Shown here piece by piece: positions 1 through 11,444 of a DNA stretch of 64,000 nucleotides. Position 1 is the first letter of the stretch. Every line of letters starts with the position of its first letter. This stretch comes from Streptomyces sulphureus DSM 40104 (GTDB lineage Bacteria; Actinomycetota; Actinomycetes; Streptomycetales; Streptomycetaceae). The notes beneath the pieces are model-generated. The model saw only the letters and a program-made list of their open reading frames with translations, ran no database searches and was not told the DNA's origin. The stretch is taken from NCBI RefSeq assembly GCF_000381025.1, contig NZ_KB905823.1:146798-210797 (forward strand), given 5' to 3'. A program made the translations under genes and the position numbers.

Positions 1-2
1 AC

Positions 3-1001
3 AACGCCTCCGAGCGCATCCTGCTCGAAGACCTCACAGCCGCATGCACGCAGCTCCTCGACGGGCGGGAGGTGCGGCAGCCCGAGGCCACCACCGCCTG
101 GTCCTCCTGGGCCGGGTGGGCCGCCGGACTCGCGGCCGATCCGGAGGTGCACGCCGAGCGCGGACAGTGGCTGGAAGTGCTGGGGAGCGGAGCGGCCACG
201 GGCCTGCCCGCACACTCCGCGCCCAGCACGGACGTCCCGCGGCGGGACGCGTGCTCGGCGGAACGGGAGATGCCGCGGGAGGCCACGGGGAAGCTGCTGG
301 AGGCCCAACGCGCCCGGCGTGCCCGCCTGGACGAGCTCCTGCTCGCGGCCGTGGCGGTGGCAGTCGCGGAGGCCGCCGGCACCGAGGACGTCGTCCTGGA
401 AGTCGAGGGGCACGGCCGGGGCGCCCTGCCGCCCGGATTCGACCTCGACCGCACCATCGGCACCTGCACCACGCTCCACCCCGTCCGGATCGGCACGGGG
501 CGCCGGGGAGCGGCGGGCGCGGCGGAGGCCGCGCGGCGCGCGCTCCGTGACACGCCGCGCGAAGGCCTCGGGTACGGAGTGCTGCGCACCCTGCACGCGC
601 CGTCTGCGGCGCTGCTGGCCGATCGCCCCCAGCCCGACCTGCTGGTCGCCTATCTCGGAACCGTCACCTACGACGCCGTCGGCGAACTCGCCGAGGGGCC
701 GCTGCGACCCTCCGCGGCCGCAGAGCTGTCGGTGCGCTCCGTTCCGGCATGCCTGACCCATGGCTCGGAACTGCGGGCCTATCTGCACCATGGCCGGCTC
801 CACCTGGACTGGTGGTTCGACCCCGGCCGCTACGCCGCGGAAACGGTGGAGACAGCCCTCGACCGAGTGCTCTCCGCGCTGGACGAACTCGCCGCGGACT
901 CCGTGGACACCCGCGGGACCGGCGCCACGGACACTCCCTGGGCCGACGTGAACCAGGACGAACTCCGGATGCTGTTCGGCGAGCAGCACCGCGACATGTA
1001 A
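3..1001 (+). CDS. Nonribosomal peptide synthetase, 3' end only (epimerisation domain and C-terminal tail)
   Basis: The reading frame is open from base 3, so only the last 332 residues of a larger NRPS are in the window. They match the second half of an epimerisation (E) domain: LEVEGHGRG, then DRTIGTCTTLHPV (the RTxGxxTxxxP motif), GYGVLR and VAYLGTV. The upstream HHxxxDG motif lies outside. An E domain at the end converts the peptidyl residue on its carrier protein to the D form before transfer to the next synthetase. The last 20 residues form a short acidic tail like a docking helix. The next NRPS starts 14 bases downstream, so the two are surely in one operon and probably follow each other on the assembly line. 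Confidence 0.9.
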   Translation, partial: NASERILLEDLTAACTQLLDGREVRQPEATTAWSSWAGWAAGLAADPEVHAERGQWLEVLGSGAATGLPAHSAPSTDVPRRDACSAEREMPREATGKLLEAQRARRARLDELLLAAVAVAVAEAAGTEDVVLEVEGHGRGALPPGFDLDRTIGTCTTLHPVRIGTGRRGAAGAAEAARRALRDTPREGLGYGVLRTLHAPSAALLADRPQPDLLVAYLGTVTYDAVGELAEGPLRPSAAAELSVRSVPACLTHGSELRAYLHHGRLHLDWWFDPGRYAAETVETALDRVLSALDELAADSVDTRGTGATDTPWADVNQDELRMLFGEQHRDM

Positions 1002-1014
1002 GGACGAAACGCTC

Positions 1015-4000
1015 ATGAGTACGCACGACGTCGAGGACGTGTACATCCTTTCCCCCATGCAGGAAGGGCTGTTGTTCTACACCCTGCAGAACCCGAGCAG
1101 CTCCATGTACGTGCAGCAGCTCGCCCACACCTACATCGGCGACCTGGACGTGGACGCGCTGCGCTCCGCCTGGCAGACCGTGGTGGGCAGACACCCGGTT
1201 CTCCGCAGCGCGTTCGCCTGGGAACGGCTCGACAAGCCGCTTCAGATGGTCCACCGGGAAGCGCCCGTCGACTTCGAGATGCTCGACTGGCGAGGGCTGC
1301 CGGCCGACGAACTGGCCGCGCGCGAGGAGCGGTTGCTCCAGGGAGACCGTGAGCAGGGTTTCGTGCTGTCCCGACCGCCGCTCATGCGCTTCTACCTGGC
1401 GCGACTGGACGGCGGGCGACACCGCTTCGTCGTCAGTGTCCACCACCTGGTCCTGGACGGCTGGGCCACCGGCGTCGTGCTCAAGGAGGTCGCCGCCGCC
1501 TACACCGCGCTGTGCGCGGGCAAGCCCGTCGACCTCCCCACCGTGCGCCCCTTCCGCACCTACATCGACTGGTTGCGGGAGAAGGACCCCGAAACGGCGG
1601 AGACCTACTGGCGGCGTCAGCTGAAGGGTGTACGCGGCCCCACACCGCTGCTGCCCGATGCCGAACCGGGATCCGGCACCGGGGCCCAGCACGTCGCCAA
1701 GCTCGAACTCGACGAGGCCGACAGCGCTCTGCTGTCCGGCGCACTGAGGGAGCGCCGACTCACACTGAGCACCCTCACGCAGGCGGCATGGGCCCTGCTG
1801 CTCTCGCGCTACGCCGGGACGCCCGAGGCCGTCTTCGGCACCGTCTCCTCCGGCCGCCCGCCGGAACTCGACGGCTCCGACGAGATGGTCGGCCTCTTCG
1901 TCAACACGCTGCCCACGCGCATACCCGTCGACCCGACCACGCGCGTGGGGGAGTGGCTCGACGAGGTGCAGCGGCGCGCGGTCGCCGCCCGTGAGCACGA
2001 GCACGTGCCGCTCACCCGCATACAGGAGTGGAGCGACGTGCCGCAGGGCACGGAGATGTTCGAGACCGTGCAGGTGGTGCAGAACTCCCTCGACACGTCG
2101 CTGCTGTGGGACCGGTTCGCGGATCTCGAAGTGGCCGACCCCGTCTACTTCACCCGGACGAGCTTCCCGCTCACGCTCGCCGTGGTGCCGGGCGACCGCA
2201 TCCTCCTGCGGGCGATGTACGACCGGTCCTGGCTGCCGGACACGATGGCCGAGCGGCTGCTCGGCCACATGCGCACGCTGCTCACCGAGCTGGCCCGGAA
2301 CCCGGACCGCCGGCTGGGCGACCTGCCGATGCTCACCCCCGACGAGCTGACGGGGCTGCTCGCCGCGGACGCTGAGACGTCGGGCCACCGCGCCCGCCCG
2401 CCCCTGGAGGCGTGCCACGCGCACGCCGGCGACCGTCCGGAGCGCACGGCCGTCACCCACGGCACGGCATCGCTCACCTGGAAGGATCTCGACTCCCGGG
2501 CCGGAAAGCTGGCCACGCTCCTGCGGGAACGAGGAGTCGACCGGAACTGTGTGGTGGCCGTCTGCCACCCCGACCCGGTCGCGACGTTGACGGGGCTGCT
2601 GGCCGTGTGGCGGGCCGGGGGAGCACCCGCCCCTCTGGACTCCGGGCGGCCCGCCGCCGAACTGGCCGCGCTCGTGGACGCGGCGGGGGCCGAGCTGGTG
2701 CTCAGCGACGCCGGAACGGGGGCGGCCTTCGAGGACGCCGATCACGAAGTCCTCCGGCTCGACCGCGACGACGAGGCGATCGCGTCCCTGCCGGAGCACC
2801 CGCACTCCCCGGCCACCGAAGACGCGGCCCTCGCCTACGTCGCCTTCACCTCCGGCGCCGAGGACGGCCCCAAGGCGGTGTCCCTCGATCAGCGGGCCCT
2901 GGCCGCGACCGCCGATGTCCGGTGGGACGGAGCGGCGCCCGGCGCCGACGACACCTTCCTGCTCCAGGCGCCCCCGGACTCGTACCTGTACCTGTTCTCC
3001 CTCGTCACGGCACTGCACGCCGGAGCCCGGATCGTGCTTCCAACCGAACCGGTCGCGGGCGACTCCTCAGCGGCGGCCGACGCGGTCGCCGCCGCGGTCG
3101 CCGAGCACGAGGTGACCGGCGCCGTGCTGACACCGGCTCTGCTCGGCTGCCTCGACCCCGAGGGGCCCGCCGGACGCCTGCGTACCGTCGTCGTTACGGG
3201 CGAGCGCTGCGCGGCGGCCGCGCTCGCCGGCTGGGCACGCGACGCCGAGCGCCGCGTCCTGAGCCTGTACGGGTCCGCCGAGACCGCAGGCGCCGCCGTG
3301 CTGGGGCGGGCGGGCACGGACGGCACCGTGACCGGACGGCCGGCGGGGGGACGCCGCGCGTACGTGCTCGGAGCGTCGGGCACACCGGTCCCGCGCGGTG
3401 TCGCCGGGGAACTCCATGTCGCCGGGCCGGGGTTGTCCCCGGGGTACCTCGACCGCCCCGCGCTGACCGTGGAATGCTTCCGTCCCGACCCGTTCGTCGC
3501 GGGCGACCCGCAGCGGATGTACCGCACGGGCGACCTCGCCCGGTGGACAGAGTCCGGGGACCTGGAGATTCTCGGGCGGGTGAGCGAACGGCTCACGGCG
3601 GGAAGCCGCGCCGCACACCCCGCCGCCGTGGCCGAACTCCTCGGCAGCCATCCTGCGGTGTCCGCCTGCGCGGTCGGCAGCCACGACGGAACGCTCACCG
3701 CCTACGTGGTGCCCGACCACGAGGGTGCGGCGGCGGCCGAGCGCCACGAGCAGGTGGACCAGTGGCGTCGGCTCTACGAGCACACCTATGCCGACCGCGC
3801 CGACACCGGCGACGCCGAGTTCAACATCGTCGGCTGGAACAGCAGTTACACCGGCGCGGCCATCCCCGAGGAAGAGATGCGCGAGTGGCGCGACGCCACG
3901 CTCGCCCAGTTGAGCGCCCTGCGTCCCGCGAAGGTCCTGGAGATCGGCTGCGGCACCGGCATGTTCCTGCTGCCGCTGTCCCGCACGTGTGCGGAGTACT

Positions 4001-6210
4001 GGGGGACGGACCTGTCCTCCGCCGCACTCGACTACGTACGCGAACAGCTCACCGAGGCCCCCTACCAGGGCGCCCGGGTCACACTGCAGAAGCAGCAGGC
4101 CGAGGACTTCACCGGCATCCCCGAGGGCCGTTTCGACCTGGTCGTCCTCAACTCCGTCAGCCAGTACTTCCCGGACGAGGACTATCTGCGCCGGGTGCTC
4201 GACGGCGCCGTGCGCGCGCTGCGGCCGGGTGGCCGGATCTTCGTCGGCGACGTGCGGAACCTGGACACCCTCGACGCGCTGCACCTGGAGCTGCGGCTGG
4301 AGGAGGGGACCAGCGACGCCTCGGCGCGCGAGCTGTGGCTCGCGGCGCGTTCCCGGGCCCGGCTGGAGGAGGAACTGGTCCTCGCCCCGGACTTCTTCCG
4401 GTCCTACGCCGCGGGCCGGCAGCCGGGCGCGGTGGCCCGTGTCTGCGCCAAGTGGGGCCGCGCCCGCAACGAGTTGACCCGCCACCGCTACGACGTGCTG
4501 ATCGACCTGGCGCCCGCGGAACCGGCGGGTCCGGACAGGACCTGCGAGTGGGCCCGCGACGCCGCCGCGCCCGGTGCCCTCGACTCCCTGCTGGCAGCCG
4601 ACGTGGACAGCGTGCTCGTCAGAGGCGTGCCCGACGCGCGTGTCCGGGACCAGACCGCCGCGGTCGCGGCGCTCCGCCGCGGGGCGACCAGGGCGACCGC
4701 GGAGGACCTGGCCGCATGGCTTGCACGCGGCTCGGGCGTGGATCCGGAGGACCTGCGCGCGTCGGCCGAACGAGCCGGATTCCAGGCGGATCTCCTCCTC
4801 GGCGCCGAGGCGGGCACCCTGGACGTCCTGTTCGTGCGCACGGACTCACCGGCGGCGGGCGACCGCCGGGCCGCCCTCTGGCGCCACCACGCCGCCGCGG
4901 CCGCGACGTCCCCCCGGGGGCGGCACGCCAACGTGCCCCTCACCCAGCGTCAGGACGCGCGCCTGCTCGCCGCGCTGCAGACGCTCGCCGAACACCGGCT
5001 GCCGCCGCACGTCTGCCCGAGCGAGCACCAGGTGCTGGCGGATCTGCCGCTCACTCGCGACGGACGCGTCGACCACCGCGGCCTGAGGTCCCTTTGCGGC
5101 ACGGACGGCAACACCGCACGCGACCTCGTGGCACCGCGCGACGGGACCGAACTGATCATCGCCCGGGTGTGGGAGGAGGTCCTGGGAGTGCGCCCCGTCG
5201 GGGTCCACGACAACTTCTTCTCCCTCGGCGGCCACTCACTCGTGGCCATGCGGGTGATCTCCCGGCTCCAGCGTCGGTTCAACCGCGACATCGACCTCGC
5301 GTCGCTGCTGAACCGGCCCACCGTGGCGGAACTGGCCGACGTGCTGCGCGAGGACACCGAAGGGCCGACGCGTTCGCCCGTGGTCACCCTCCAGCCGGAA
5401 GGCGACCGGACACCGCTGTTCCTGGTCCACCCCTCGGGCAGCAACCTGCTCGTCTACCAGTTCCTCGCCGAGCGTCTCGCCCCCGACACTCCCGTCCACA
5501 TGCTGGAGTCACCCGCGCTGCGCCGCTTCGGGTCGGTCGAGGAACTGGCCGCCCACTACGCCGAGGCCATCCGCGCGACAGTCCCGCACGGCCCCTACCG
5601 GCTCGGCGGGCTGTCCTTCGGCGGGCTGGTGTCCTTCGAGGTCGCCCGGCAGCTCGCCGAGGCCGGGGAGCACGTCGAAACCCTCACGATGTTCGAGTCG
5701 TCCCTGGCGGGACCTGTGCCCACCGACCTGTCCGAGGAGGACCTTCTCGCCTACCGCACCGTGCACTTCACACACGTCTTCGAGCTGATCTTCAACAAAC
5801 GGGTCCCGTTGACGGAGGACGAACTGCGCGGTCTGGGCGCCGACGAGCAGTTGGACCTGCTCTACCAGCGGATCGATGAGACGTTCCAGGGCGAGGTGGG
5901 CACCGGGCTGCTGCGGCGCACCGTCGAGGACGTCCAGCACGTTCGGGAGCTGATCCGGACCTACCGGCCGGGTCCGTACAGCGGCCCCGTACACCTCTTC
6001 ATCGGCCTCGAGCCCATGCCTCCGCACCTCAACGACCCCGAGTTCTACCGCAGCGACCGGGCGCTCGGCTGGGACGCCTACCTGCCGGACCTGCGGCTCG
6101 TTGACACCCCTGGCAACCACCTCACCCTGCTCAACCCGCCGCACGTCGACACCCTCGCCCAGTGGATGCGGGACGTCGCCCGCCCGCACGACCAGGAGAC
6201 TCCCCGATGA
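1015..6210 (+). CDS. Terminal NRPS module C-A(MT)-PCP-TE with a degenerate adenylation domain
   Basis: A 1731-residue synthetase, started at ATG 1015 after AAGGACG. Domains in order: condensation (SPMQEGLLF at the N-terminus, HHLVLDGW at 143-150; both fit a domain accepting a D-configured donor, in line with the E domain upstream); adenylation from about 455; a methyltransferase set into it (LEIGCGTG at about 975); carrier protein (LGGHSL, phosphopantetheine Ser about 1408); thioesterase (GLSFGG, Ser about 1534, His in GNHLTLL about 1702). The A domain looks dead: core A3 reads FTSGAEDGPK instead of TSGSTGxPKG, the A8 hinge motif is not recognisable, and the A10 lysine is arginine (LPLTRDGRVDHRG). 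A7 (YRTGDL, 836) is kept. The module therefore probably methylates and releases the peptide but needs its amino acid loaded by another enzyme, perhaps the lone A protein at 11445. Confidence 0.93.
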   Translation: MSTHDVEDVYILSPMQEGLLFYTLQNPSSSMYVQQLAHTYIGDLDVDALRSAWQTVVGRHPVLRSAFAWERLDKPLQMVHREAPVDFEMLDWRGLPADELAAREERLLQGDREQGFVLSRPPLMRFYLARLDGGRHRFVVSVHHLVLDGWATGVVLKEVAAAYTALCAGKPVDLPTVRPFRTYIDWLREKDPETAETYWRRQLKGVRGPTPLLPDAEPGSGTGAQHVAKLELDEADSALLSGALRERRLTLSTLTQAAWALLLSRYAGTPEAVFGTVSSGRPPELDGSDEMVGLFVNTLPTRIPVDPTTRVGEWLDEVQRRAVAAREHEHVPLTRIQEWSDVPQGTEMFETVQVVQNSLDTSLLWDRFADLEVADPVYFTRTSFPLTLAVVPGDRILLRAMYDRSWLPDTMAERLLGHMRTLLTELARNPDRRLGDLPMLTPDELTGLLAADAETSGHRARPPLEACHAHAGDRPERTAVTHGTASLTWKDLDSRAGKLATLLRERGVDRNCVVAVCHPDPVATLTGLLAVWRAGGAPAPLDSGRPAAELAALVDAAGAELVLSDAGTGAAFEDADHEVLRLDRDDEAIASLPEHPHSPATEDAALAYVAFTSGAEDGPKAVSLDQRALAATADVRWDGAAPGADDTFLLQAPPDSYLYLFSLVTALHAGARIVLPTEPVAGDSSAAADAVAAAVAEHEVTGAVLTPALLGCLDPEGPAGRLRTVVVTGERCAAAALAGWARDAERRVLSLYGSAETAGAAVLGRAGTDGTVTGRPAGGRRAYVLGASGTPVPRGVAGELHVAGPGLSPGYLDRPALTVECFRPDPFVAGDPQRMYRTGDLARWTESGDLEILGRVSERLTAGSRAAHPAAVAELLGSHPAVSACAVGSHDGTLTAYVVPDHEGAAAAERHEQVDQWRRLYEHTYADRADTGDAEFNIVGWNSSYTGAAIPEEEMREWRDATLAQLSALRPAKVLEIGCGTGMFLLPLSRTCAEYWGTDLSSAALDYVREQLTEAPYQGARVTLQKQQAEDFTGIPEGRFDLVVLNSVSQYFPDEDYLRRVLDGAVRALRPGGRIFVGDVRNLDTLDALHLELRLEEGTSDASARELWLAARSRARLEEELVLAPDFFRSYAAGRQPGAVARVCAKWGRARNELTRHRYDVLIDLAPAEPAGPDRTCEWARDAAAPGALDSLLAADVDSVLVRGVPDARVRDQTAAVAALRRGATRATAEDLAAWLARGSGVDPEDLRASAERAGFQADLLLGAEAGTLDVLFVRTDSPAAGDRRAALWRHHAAAAATSPRGRHANVPLTQRQDARLLAALQTLAEHRLPPHVCPSEHQVLADLPLTRDGRVDHRGLRSLCGTDGNTARDLVAPRDGTELIIARVWEEVLGVRPVGVHDNFFSLGGHSLVAMRVISRLQRRFNRDIDLASLLNRPTVAELADVLREDTEGPTRSPVVTLQPEGDRTPLFLVHPSGSNLLVYQFLAERLAPDTPVHMLESPALRRFGSVEELAAHYAEAIRATVPHGPYRLGGLSFGGLVSFEVARQLAEAGEHVETLTMFESSLAGPVPTDLSEEDLLAYRTVHFTHVFELIFNKRVPLTEDELRGLGADEQLDLLYQRIDETFQGEVGTGLLRRTVEDVQHVRELIRTYRPGPYSGPVHLFIGLEPMPPHLNDPEFYRSDRALGWDAYLPDLRLVDTPGNHLTLLNPPHVDTLAQWMRDVARPHDQETPR

Positions 6211-6485
6211 ACGGGTCCCGCCCTCTCCGCCCCGGCGCAGATCCCGGGCACGGCTCCCTCTGCCGGCTCGCCGTACACCGGTCCCGCAGACGACCTCGCC
6301 GGCGTCGTCCCACGCAGCGATCCGGGTCGCCCCTCCCGATCGGCGGTCGGGACGTCGCGAGGCTCCGGGCGGCCAAGGCGCACGAGCCGTCCAGCGGCTG
6401 CACGACGACAGCCGTCCCGGAGTTCCCGGGCCACCGATCTCACGAGTGATCAGTGCAGACCCACGTACAAGAAAGGCAGCACGCG

Positions 6486-7296
6486 ATGACCTTAGACACG
6501 ACCTCAGCCTCGGAGCGGTCGCTTCTGTGGTTCCGATGCTTCCGGCCCCGACCACAGGCCACCGTCCGTGTCTACGTGCTCCCGTTCGCGGGCGGCGGTG
6601 CCGCCTTCTACCGGACCTGGGCCGACCGGCTGCCCGCGTCCGTCGAACTGCGTGCGGCCCAACTGCCCGGTCGCCAGGACCGCATGGCCGAGCCGCCCGT
6701 CACCGACTGCGCCGAGCTGGTGCGCTCCCTGACCGACGTCCTTGTCGACGACGCACGGGGTCGGACCTTCGCGCTGTTCGGGCACAGCATGGGCGCGCTC
6801 CTGTCGTTCGAGGTCGCCCGGGAGCTGCGCCGCCGCGGCGCGCCGGCGCCGGTGCTCCTCGGCCTGTCCGGTTGGTCGTCGCCACGCGGCGGGCTCCCGC
6901 ACAGCCGCTACTCCGATCTGTCGGACGAGGAGTTCCTCGATGCCGTGCGGCGCCTCGGCGGCATGCCACAGGACGTTCTTGACGAGCCGGACCTGCTGCG
7001 TCTCGTCCTGCCGACGCTGCGCGCCGATTTCAGTGTGGCCGAGAGCCACCGTTACCGGCCTGAGCCACCACTGGACCTGCCGGTGTCGGTGTTCGGCGGC
7101 ACCGCAGACCCCTTCACCGAACGCCGGGGACTCGAGGAGTGGCAGCGGGAGACCACCGCGCCGGTGACCGTCCGGCACTACCCGGGCAAGCACTTCTACC
7201 TGGCCGATCACGCCGACGCGGTCGCGGAAATGTTCACGGCCGACCTGCGCGCGGCGCGTGACCTCGCGGACGGCACCCGTACGGATGGGGATACCC

Positions 7297-7304
<8 letters not shown>
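6486..7304 (+). CDS. Type II thioesterase
   Basis: A 272-residue alpha/beta hydrolase of the free-standing thioesterase family that clears misloaded acyl groups from NRPS/PKS carrier proteins. Visible motifs: the N-terminal LPFAGGGAAFYRTW block, the nucleophile elbow GHSMG (Ser 101), PVSVFGGTADPF holding the likely Asp, and GKHFYLADH with the His at about 236. The start is ATG 6486, preceded by AAGAAAGG; an upstream in-frame start at 6453 has no good ribosome site. It follows the NRPS after a 275-base gap and overlaps the carboxylase gene by 8 bases, so it is probably translated in the same operon. Confidence 0.92.
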
Positions 7305-8894
<1,590 letters not shown>

Positions 8895-8898
<4 letters not shown>

Positions 8899-9164
8899 CC
8901 GCCGCGAATCCCGGCCCCGGACAGGGCACGGCGCGACGGGACGAGGCCGCGCCCGTAGGGGCGCTGATGCGCGTCGTCCGCGGACACCCCACGGCGGAAG
9001 AGCTGGCCGCGGTCGTCGCGTGTCTCACGGTGGCCGCGTCCCGCGACACCGAGCAGCACCCGGCTCACGTCCCCTCCGAGTGGGCCCGCTCCGCGCGGAG
9101 AGGACTGCTGCGTTCGTCGTATCCCATGCGCGGCTGGCGCACTGCGCGCATACCTCACCGCTGA
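8895..9164 (+). CDS. accE: Acyl-CoA carboxylase epsilon subunit
   Basis: A small protein of 89 residues from a GTG that overlaps the carboxyltransferase stop by four bases. It carries the hallmark MRVVRGHPTAEELAAVVACL, then a short linker and a W-rich tail (SEWARSA, MRGWRTARIP), as in actinobacterial epsilon subunits that stabilise the alpha-beta carboxylase complex. Epsilon subunits are too divergent for length or sequence to show the substrate. Its presence means this locus encodes a complete carboxylase and does not have to borrow the housekeeping one. Confidence 0.88.
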
Positions 9165-9199
9165 TCCTCACGGACCTTGCAGAAAGCGAAAAGCACCCC

Positions 9200-10960
9200 A
9201 TGACAGACACCACGACCGGTCCGCCCCGGACCGGGCTGCGCAGCCTGCCCGACATCCTGCGCATGCGCGCCGGACAGCAGCCCCACCAGACCGCCTACAC
9301 GTTCCTGCACAACGGGGAGGGCGAGGCGGATACCCTGACCTATCGGGAGCTGGACGCCGGAGCCCGCGGCCGAGCCGCCGCGCTGGCGCCGCGTCTCGGC
9401 GGCCACAGCGCCGTCCTCCTCTACCCCGCCGGACTGGAGTTCGTCCGCACCCTTCTCGGCTGCATGTACGCCGGAGTGGCGGGAGCCCCCGTGCAGGTCC
9501 CCAACCGCGTGCGCGGACTGCAGCGGATGCGCCGCATCGCGGACGACGCGGGAGCCACCACGATCCTCACCACGACCTCCGTGAAGCGCGACCTGGAAGA
9601 GCGCTTCGGGGACCGGCCGGAGCTGTCCGGACTGACGGTGATCGACACCGCGTCGCTGCCTCCCGCCCCCGAGGGGGACTGGACGGGGAACGAACCGCGG
9701 CTGGAGGACATCGCCCTGCTCCAGTACACCTCCGGGTCGACCGGCGACCCCAAGGGCGTGATGGTCCGTCACGACAACTTGGTGCACAACGCGGCCGAGA
9801 CGGACGAGCTGTGGCCCTGTGCTCCGGACGGCACCGTCGTGTCCTGGCTGCCGCTCTTCCACGACATGGGGCTGCTCTTCGGCGTCGTCCTGCCGCTGTG
9901 GGCAGGCATACCCGCCTACTTGATGGCGCCCGATGCGTTCATACGCCGTCCCGCCCGCTGGCTGGAAGCCGTCTCGCGGTTTCGGGGCACCCATGCCGCC
10001 GCCCCGAGCTTCGCGTACGAACTGTGCGTGCGCGCGGCGGCCGAGGGAGCCGTCCCACCGGGTCTCGACCTGACGTCGTGGCGGATCGCGGCCAACGGCG
10101 CCGAGCCGGTGCGCAGCGCAACAGTTCGGGCCTTCATCGAGACGTTCTCCCCCATGGGCTTTTCCGCGACCGCCATGTGTCCCGGCTACGGCCTCGCCGA
10201 GAACACGTTGAAGGCCACTGGCAGCCCGCAGGGCCAGGCACCCGGTGTGCTCCGGCTGTCCGCGGAAGAGCTCGCCGAGGATCGCGTGCGGGTGGTGGCC
10301 GAGGATGCCGGAGACGCCGTCCCGCTCGTGAGCTGCGGTGCACCGGCACGGGGAACCCGGGTACGGATCGTCGATCCCGTCACCCGCACGGTCTGCCCGC
10401 CGGACCGTACCGGTGAGATATGGATCAACGGGCCGTGCGTCGCCGCCGGGTACCACGGACGACCCGTCGAGACGGAGGAGACCTTCCGCGCGCGTCTCGC
10501 GGGAAGCGAGGACGAGGGTACGGAGCCCCACCTGCGGACCGGCGATCTCGGCTTCGTCCACGAGGGCGAGCTGTACGTCACCGGCCGTCTCAAGGACGTC
10601 ATCATCCGCAAAGGCCGCAACTTCTACCCCCAGGACATCGAGTTGTCCGCCGAATCGGCCCATGCCGGGCTGCGGCCCAACTGCGCGGCGGCCTTCTCGG
10701 TCGACGACGGCGAGAGCGAACGTCTCGTCGTGGCCGTCGAGACCGACGGGCGCGTACTGCGTTCCGTCGGTGCCGGAGAGCTGCGCCAGGACATCCGGGA
10801 GCAGATCTGGGACGGCCAGCGGCTTCAGGTGGACGACGTGGTGCTGATCCGTCGCGGTGCCCTCCCCAGGACCTCCAGCGGCAAGGTGCAGCGCCGGGCG
10901 TGCCGTCAGCGGTACCTGGACGACGAGCTGCGTGGCACGGCGACAGGAGAGGAAGGGTGA
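9200..10960 (+). CDS. Fatty acyl-AMP ligase (FAAL)
   Basis: A 586-residue adenylate-forming enzyme, started at ATG 9200 after AGAAAGCGAAA. Motifs: LQYTSGSTGDPKGVMV, the FAAL-type VSWLPLFHDMGLL, FRGTHAAAPSFAYELC, ANGAEPVR, PGYGLAENTLK, HLRTGDLGF, and the C-terminal lysine segment LPRTSSGKVQRR. FAALs activate a fatty acid as its AMP ester and hand it to a carrier protein, usually to start a lipopeptide. This is the best sign that the peptide made here is N-acylated. The partner carrier protein and starter condensation domain are not in the window. It lies 35 bases after accE and is followed directly by a KAS III relic. Confidence 0.93.
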   Translation: MTDTTTGPPRTGLRSLPDILRMRAGQQPHQTAYTFLHNGEGEADTLTYRELDAGARGRAAALAPRLGGHSAVLLYPAGLEFVRTLLGCMYAGVAGAPVQVPNRVRGLQRMRRIADDAGATTILTTTSVKRDLEERFGDRPELSGLTVIDTASLPPAPEGDWTGNEPRLEDIALLQYTSGSTGDPKGVMVRHDNLVHNAAETDELWPCAPDGTVVSWLPLFHDMGLLFGVVLPLWAGIPAYLMAPDAFIRRPARWLEAVSRFRGTHAAAPSFAYELCVRAAAEGAVPPGLDLTSWRIAANGAEPVRSATVRAFIETFSPMGFSATAMCPGYGLAENTLKATGSPQGQAPGVLRLSAEELAEDRVRVVAEDAGDAVPLVSCGAPARGTRVRIVDPVTRTVCPPDRTGEIWINGPCVAAGYHGRPVETEETFRARLAGSEDEGTEPHLRTGDLGFVHEGELYVTGRLKDVIIRKGRNFYPQDIELSAESAHAGLRPNCAAAFSVDDGESERLVVAVETDGRVLRSVGAGELRQDIREQIWDGQRLQVDDVVLIRRGALPRTSSGKVQRRACRQRYLDDELRGTATGEEG

Positions 10961-11009
10961 GGCCCTCGTTCCCCGGCACGACCGTGGGGGGTTCGCACGC
11001 CTTGGGCAT

Positions 11010-11360
11010 GAGGCGGAAGACAACGGACCCGTACCGCGCACGGCAGGCCGAGAAGTCGCCCGCTGGGCCGTCAGCACCGTCCCGCACACGGCGCGGCGGG
11101 CGCTGGACGACGACGGCACCCGCGCGGCGGTCCCGGCGGCCTTCGTGCCGCACCGGGCCGACCTGCGCACAGGGAAGGCCGCGGCAAAGGCTCTCGAGTT
11201 CCCACAACGGACAGTGGTGGAACGGAACTTCGTCGACGAGGGCAACATCCCGTCGGCGTCCGTCCTCCTCGCGCTCGACCGCCTTCTCCGCCGAGGAGGC
11301 GTGCCGCAAGCCCGACTTGGGAGCGGGCACCGTCCTCACGGCACAGGCGGTGACGCTGCC
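11010..11360 (+). pseudogene. Relic of a beta-ketoacyl-ACP synthase III (C-terminal half)
   Basis: Between the FAAL stop and the next gene, frame 3 encodes about 110 residues that align with the C-terminal half of FabH-type KAS III: GREVARWAV, then FVPHRADLRTGKAAAKALEFP (equivalent of the PHQAN motif, His kept), then VDEGNIPSASVLLALDRLL (equivalent of GNTSAAS, Asn kept). The N-terminal half with the active-site Cys is absent and there is no start codon in this frame before 11361, so it cannot make a working enzyme. The frame runs without a stop into the following adenylation gene, so a long in-frame extension of that gene is possible in principle but unlikely given the good ribosome site at 11426. 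Confidence 0.7.
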
Positions 11361-11444
11361 ATGACCCCATCGGACCCGGCCCCGCGGTCCCCCGACGATG
11401 ACCACCTCACGTCCCGCCATGAGCGGGAGGAAGGAACCCGCACC

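Noticed and set aside
664..3018. Very long minus-strand frame opposite the NRPS genes
   Set aside because: It is the antisense shadow of a codon-biased gene; the plus strand has clear domains.
6207..6449. Small frame overlapping the NRPS stop (ATGA) that could encode an 80-residue protein
   Set aside because: Arg/Pro-rich with no family features and no ribosome site of its own; it reads like non-coding GC-rich spacer.
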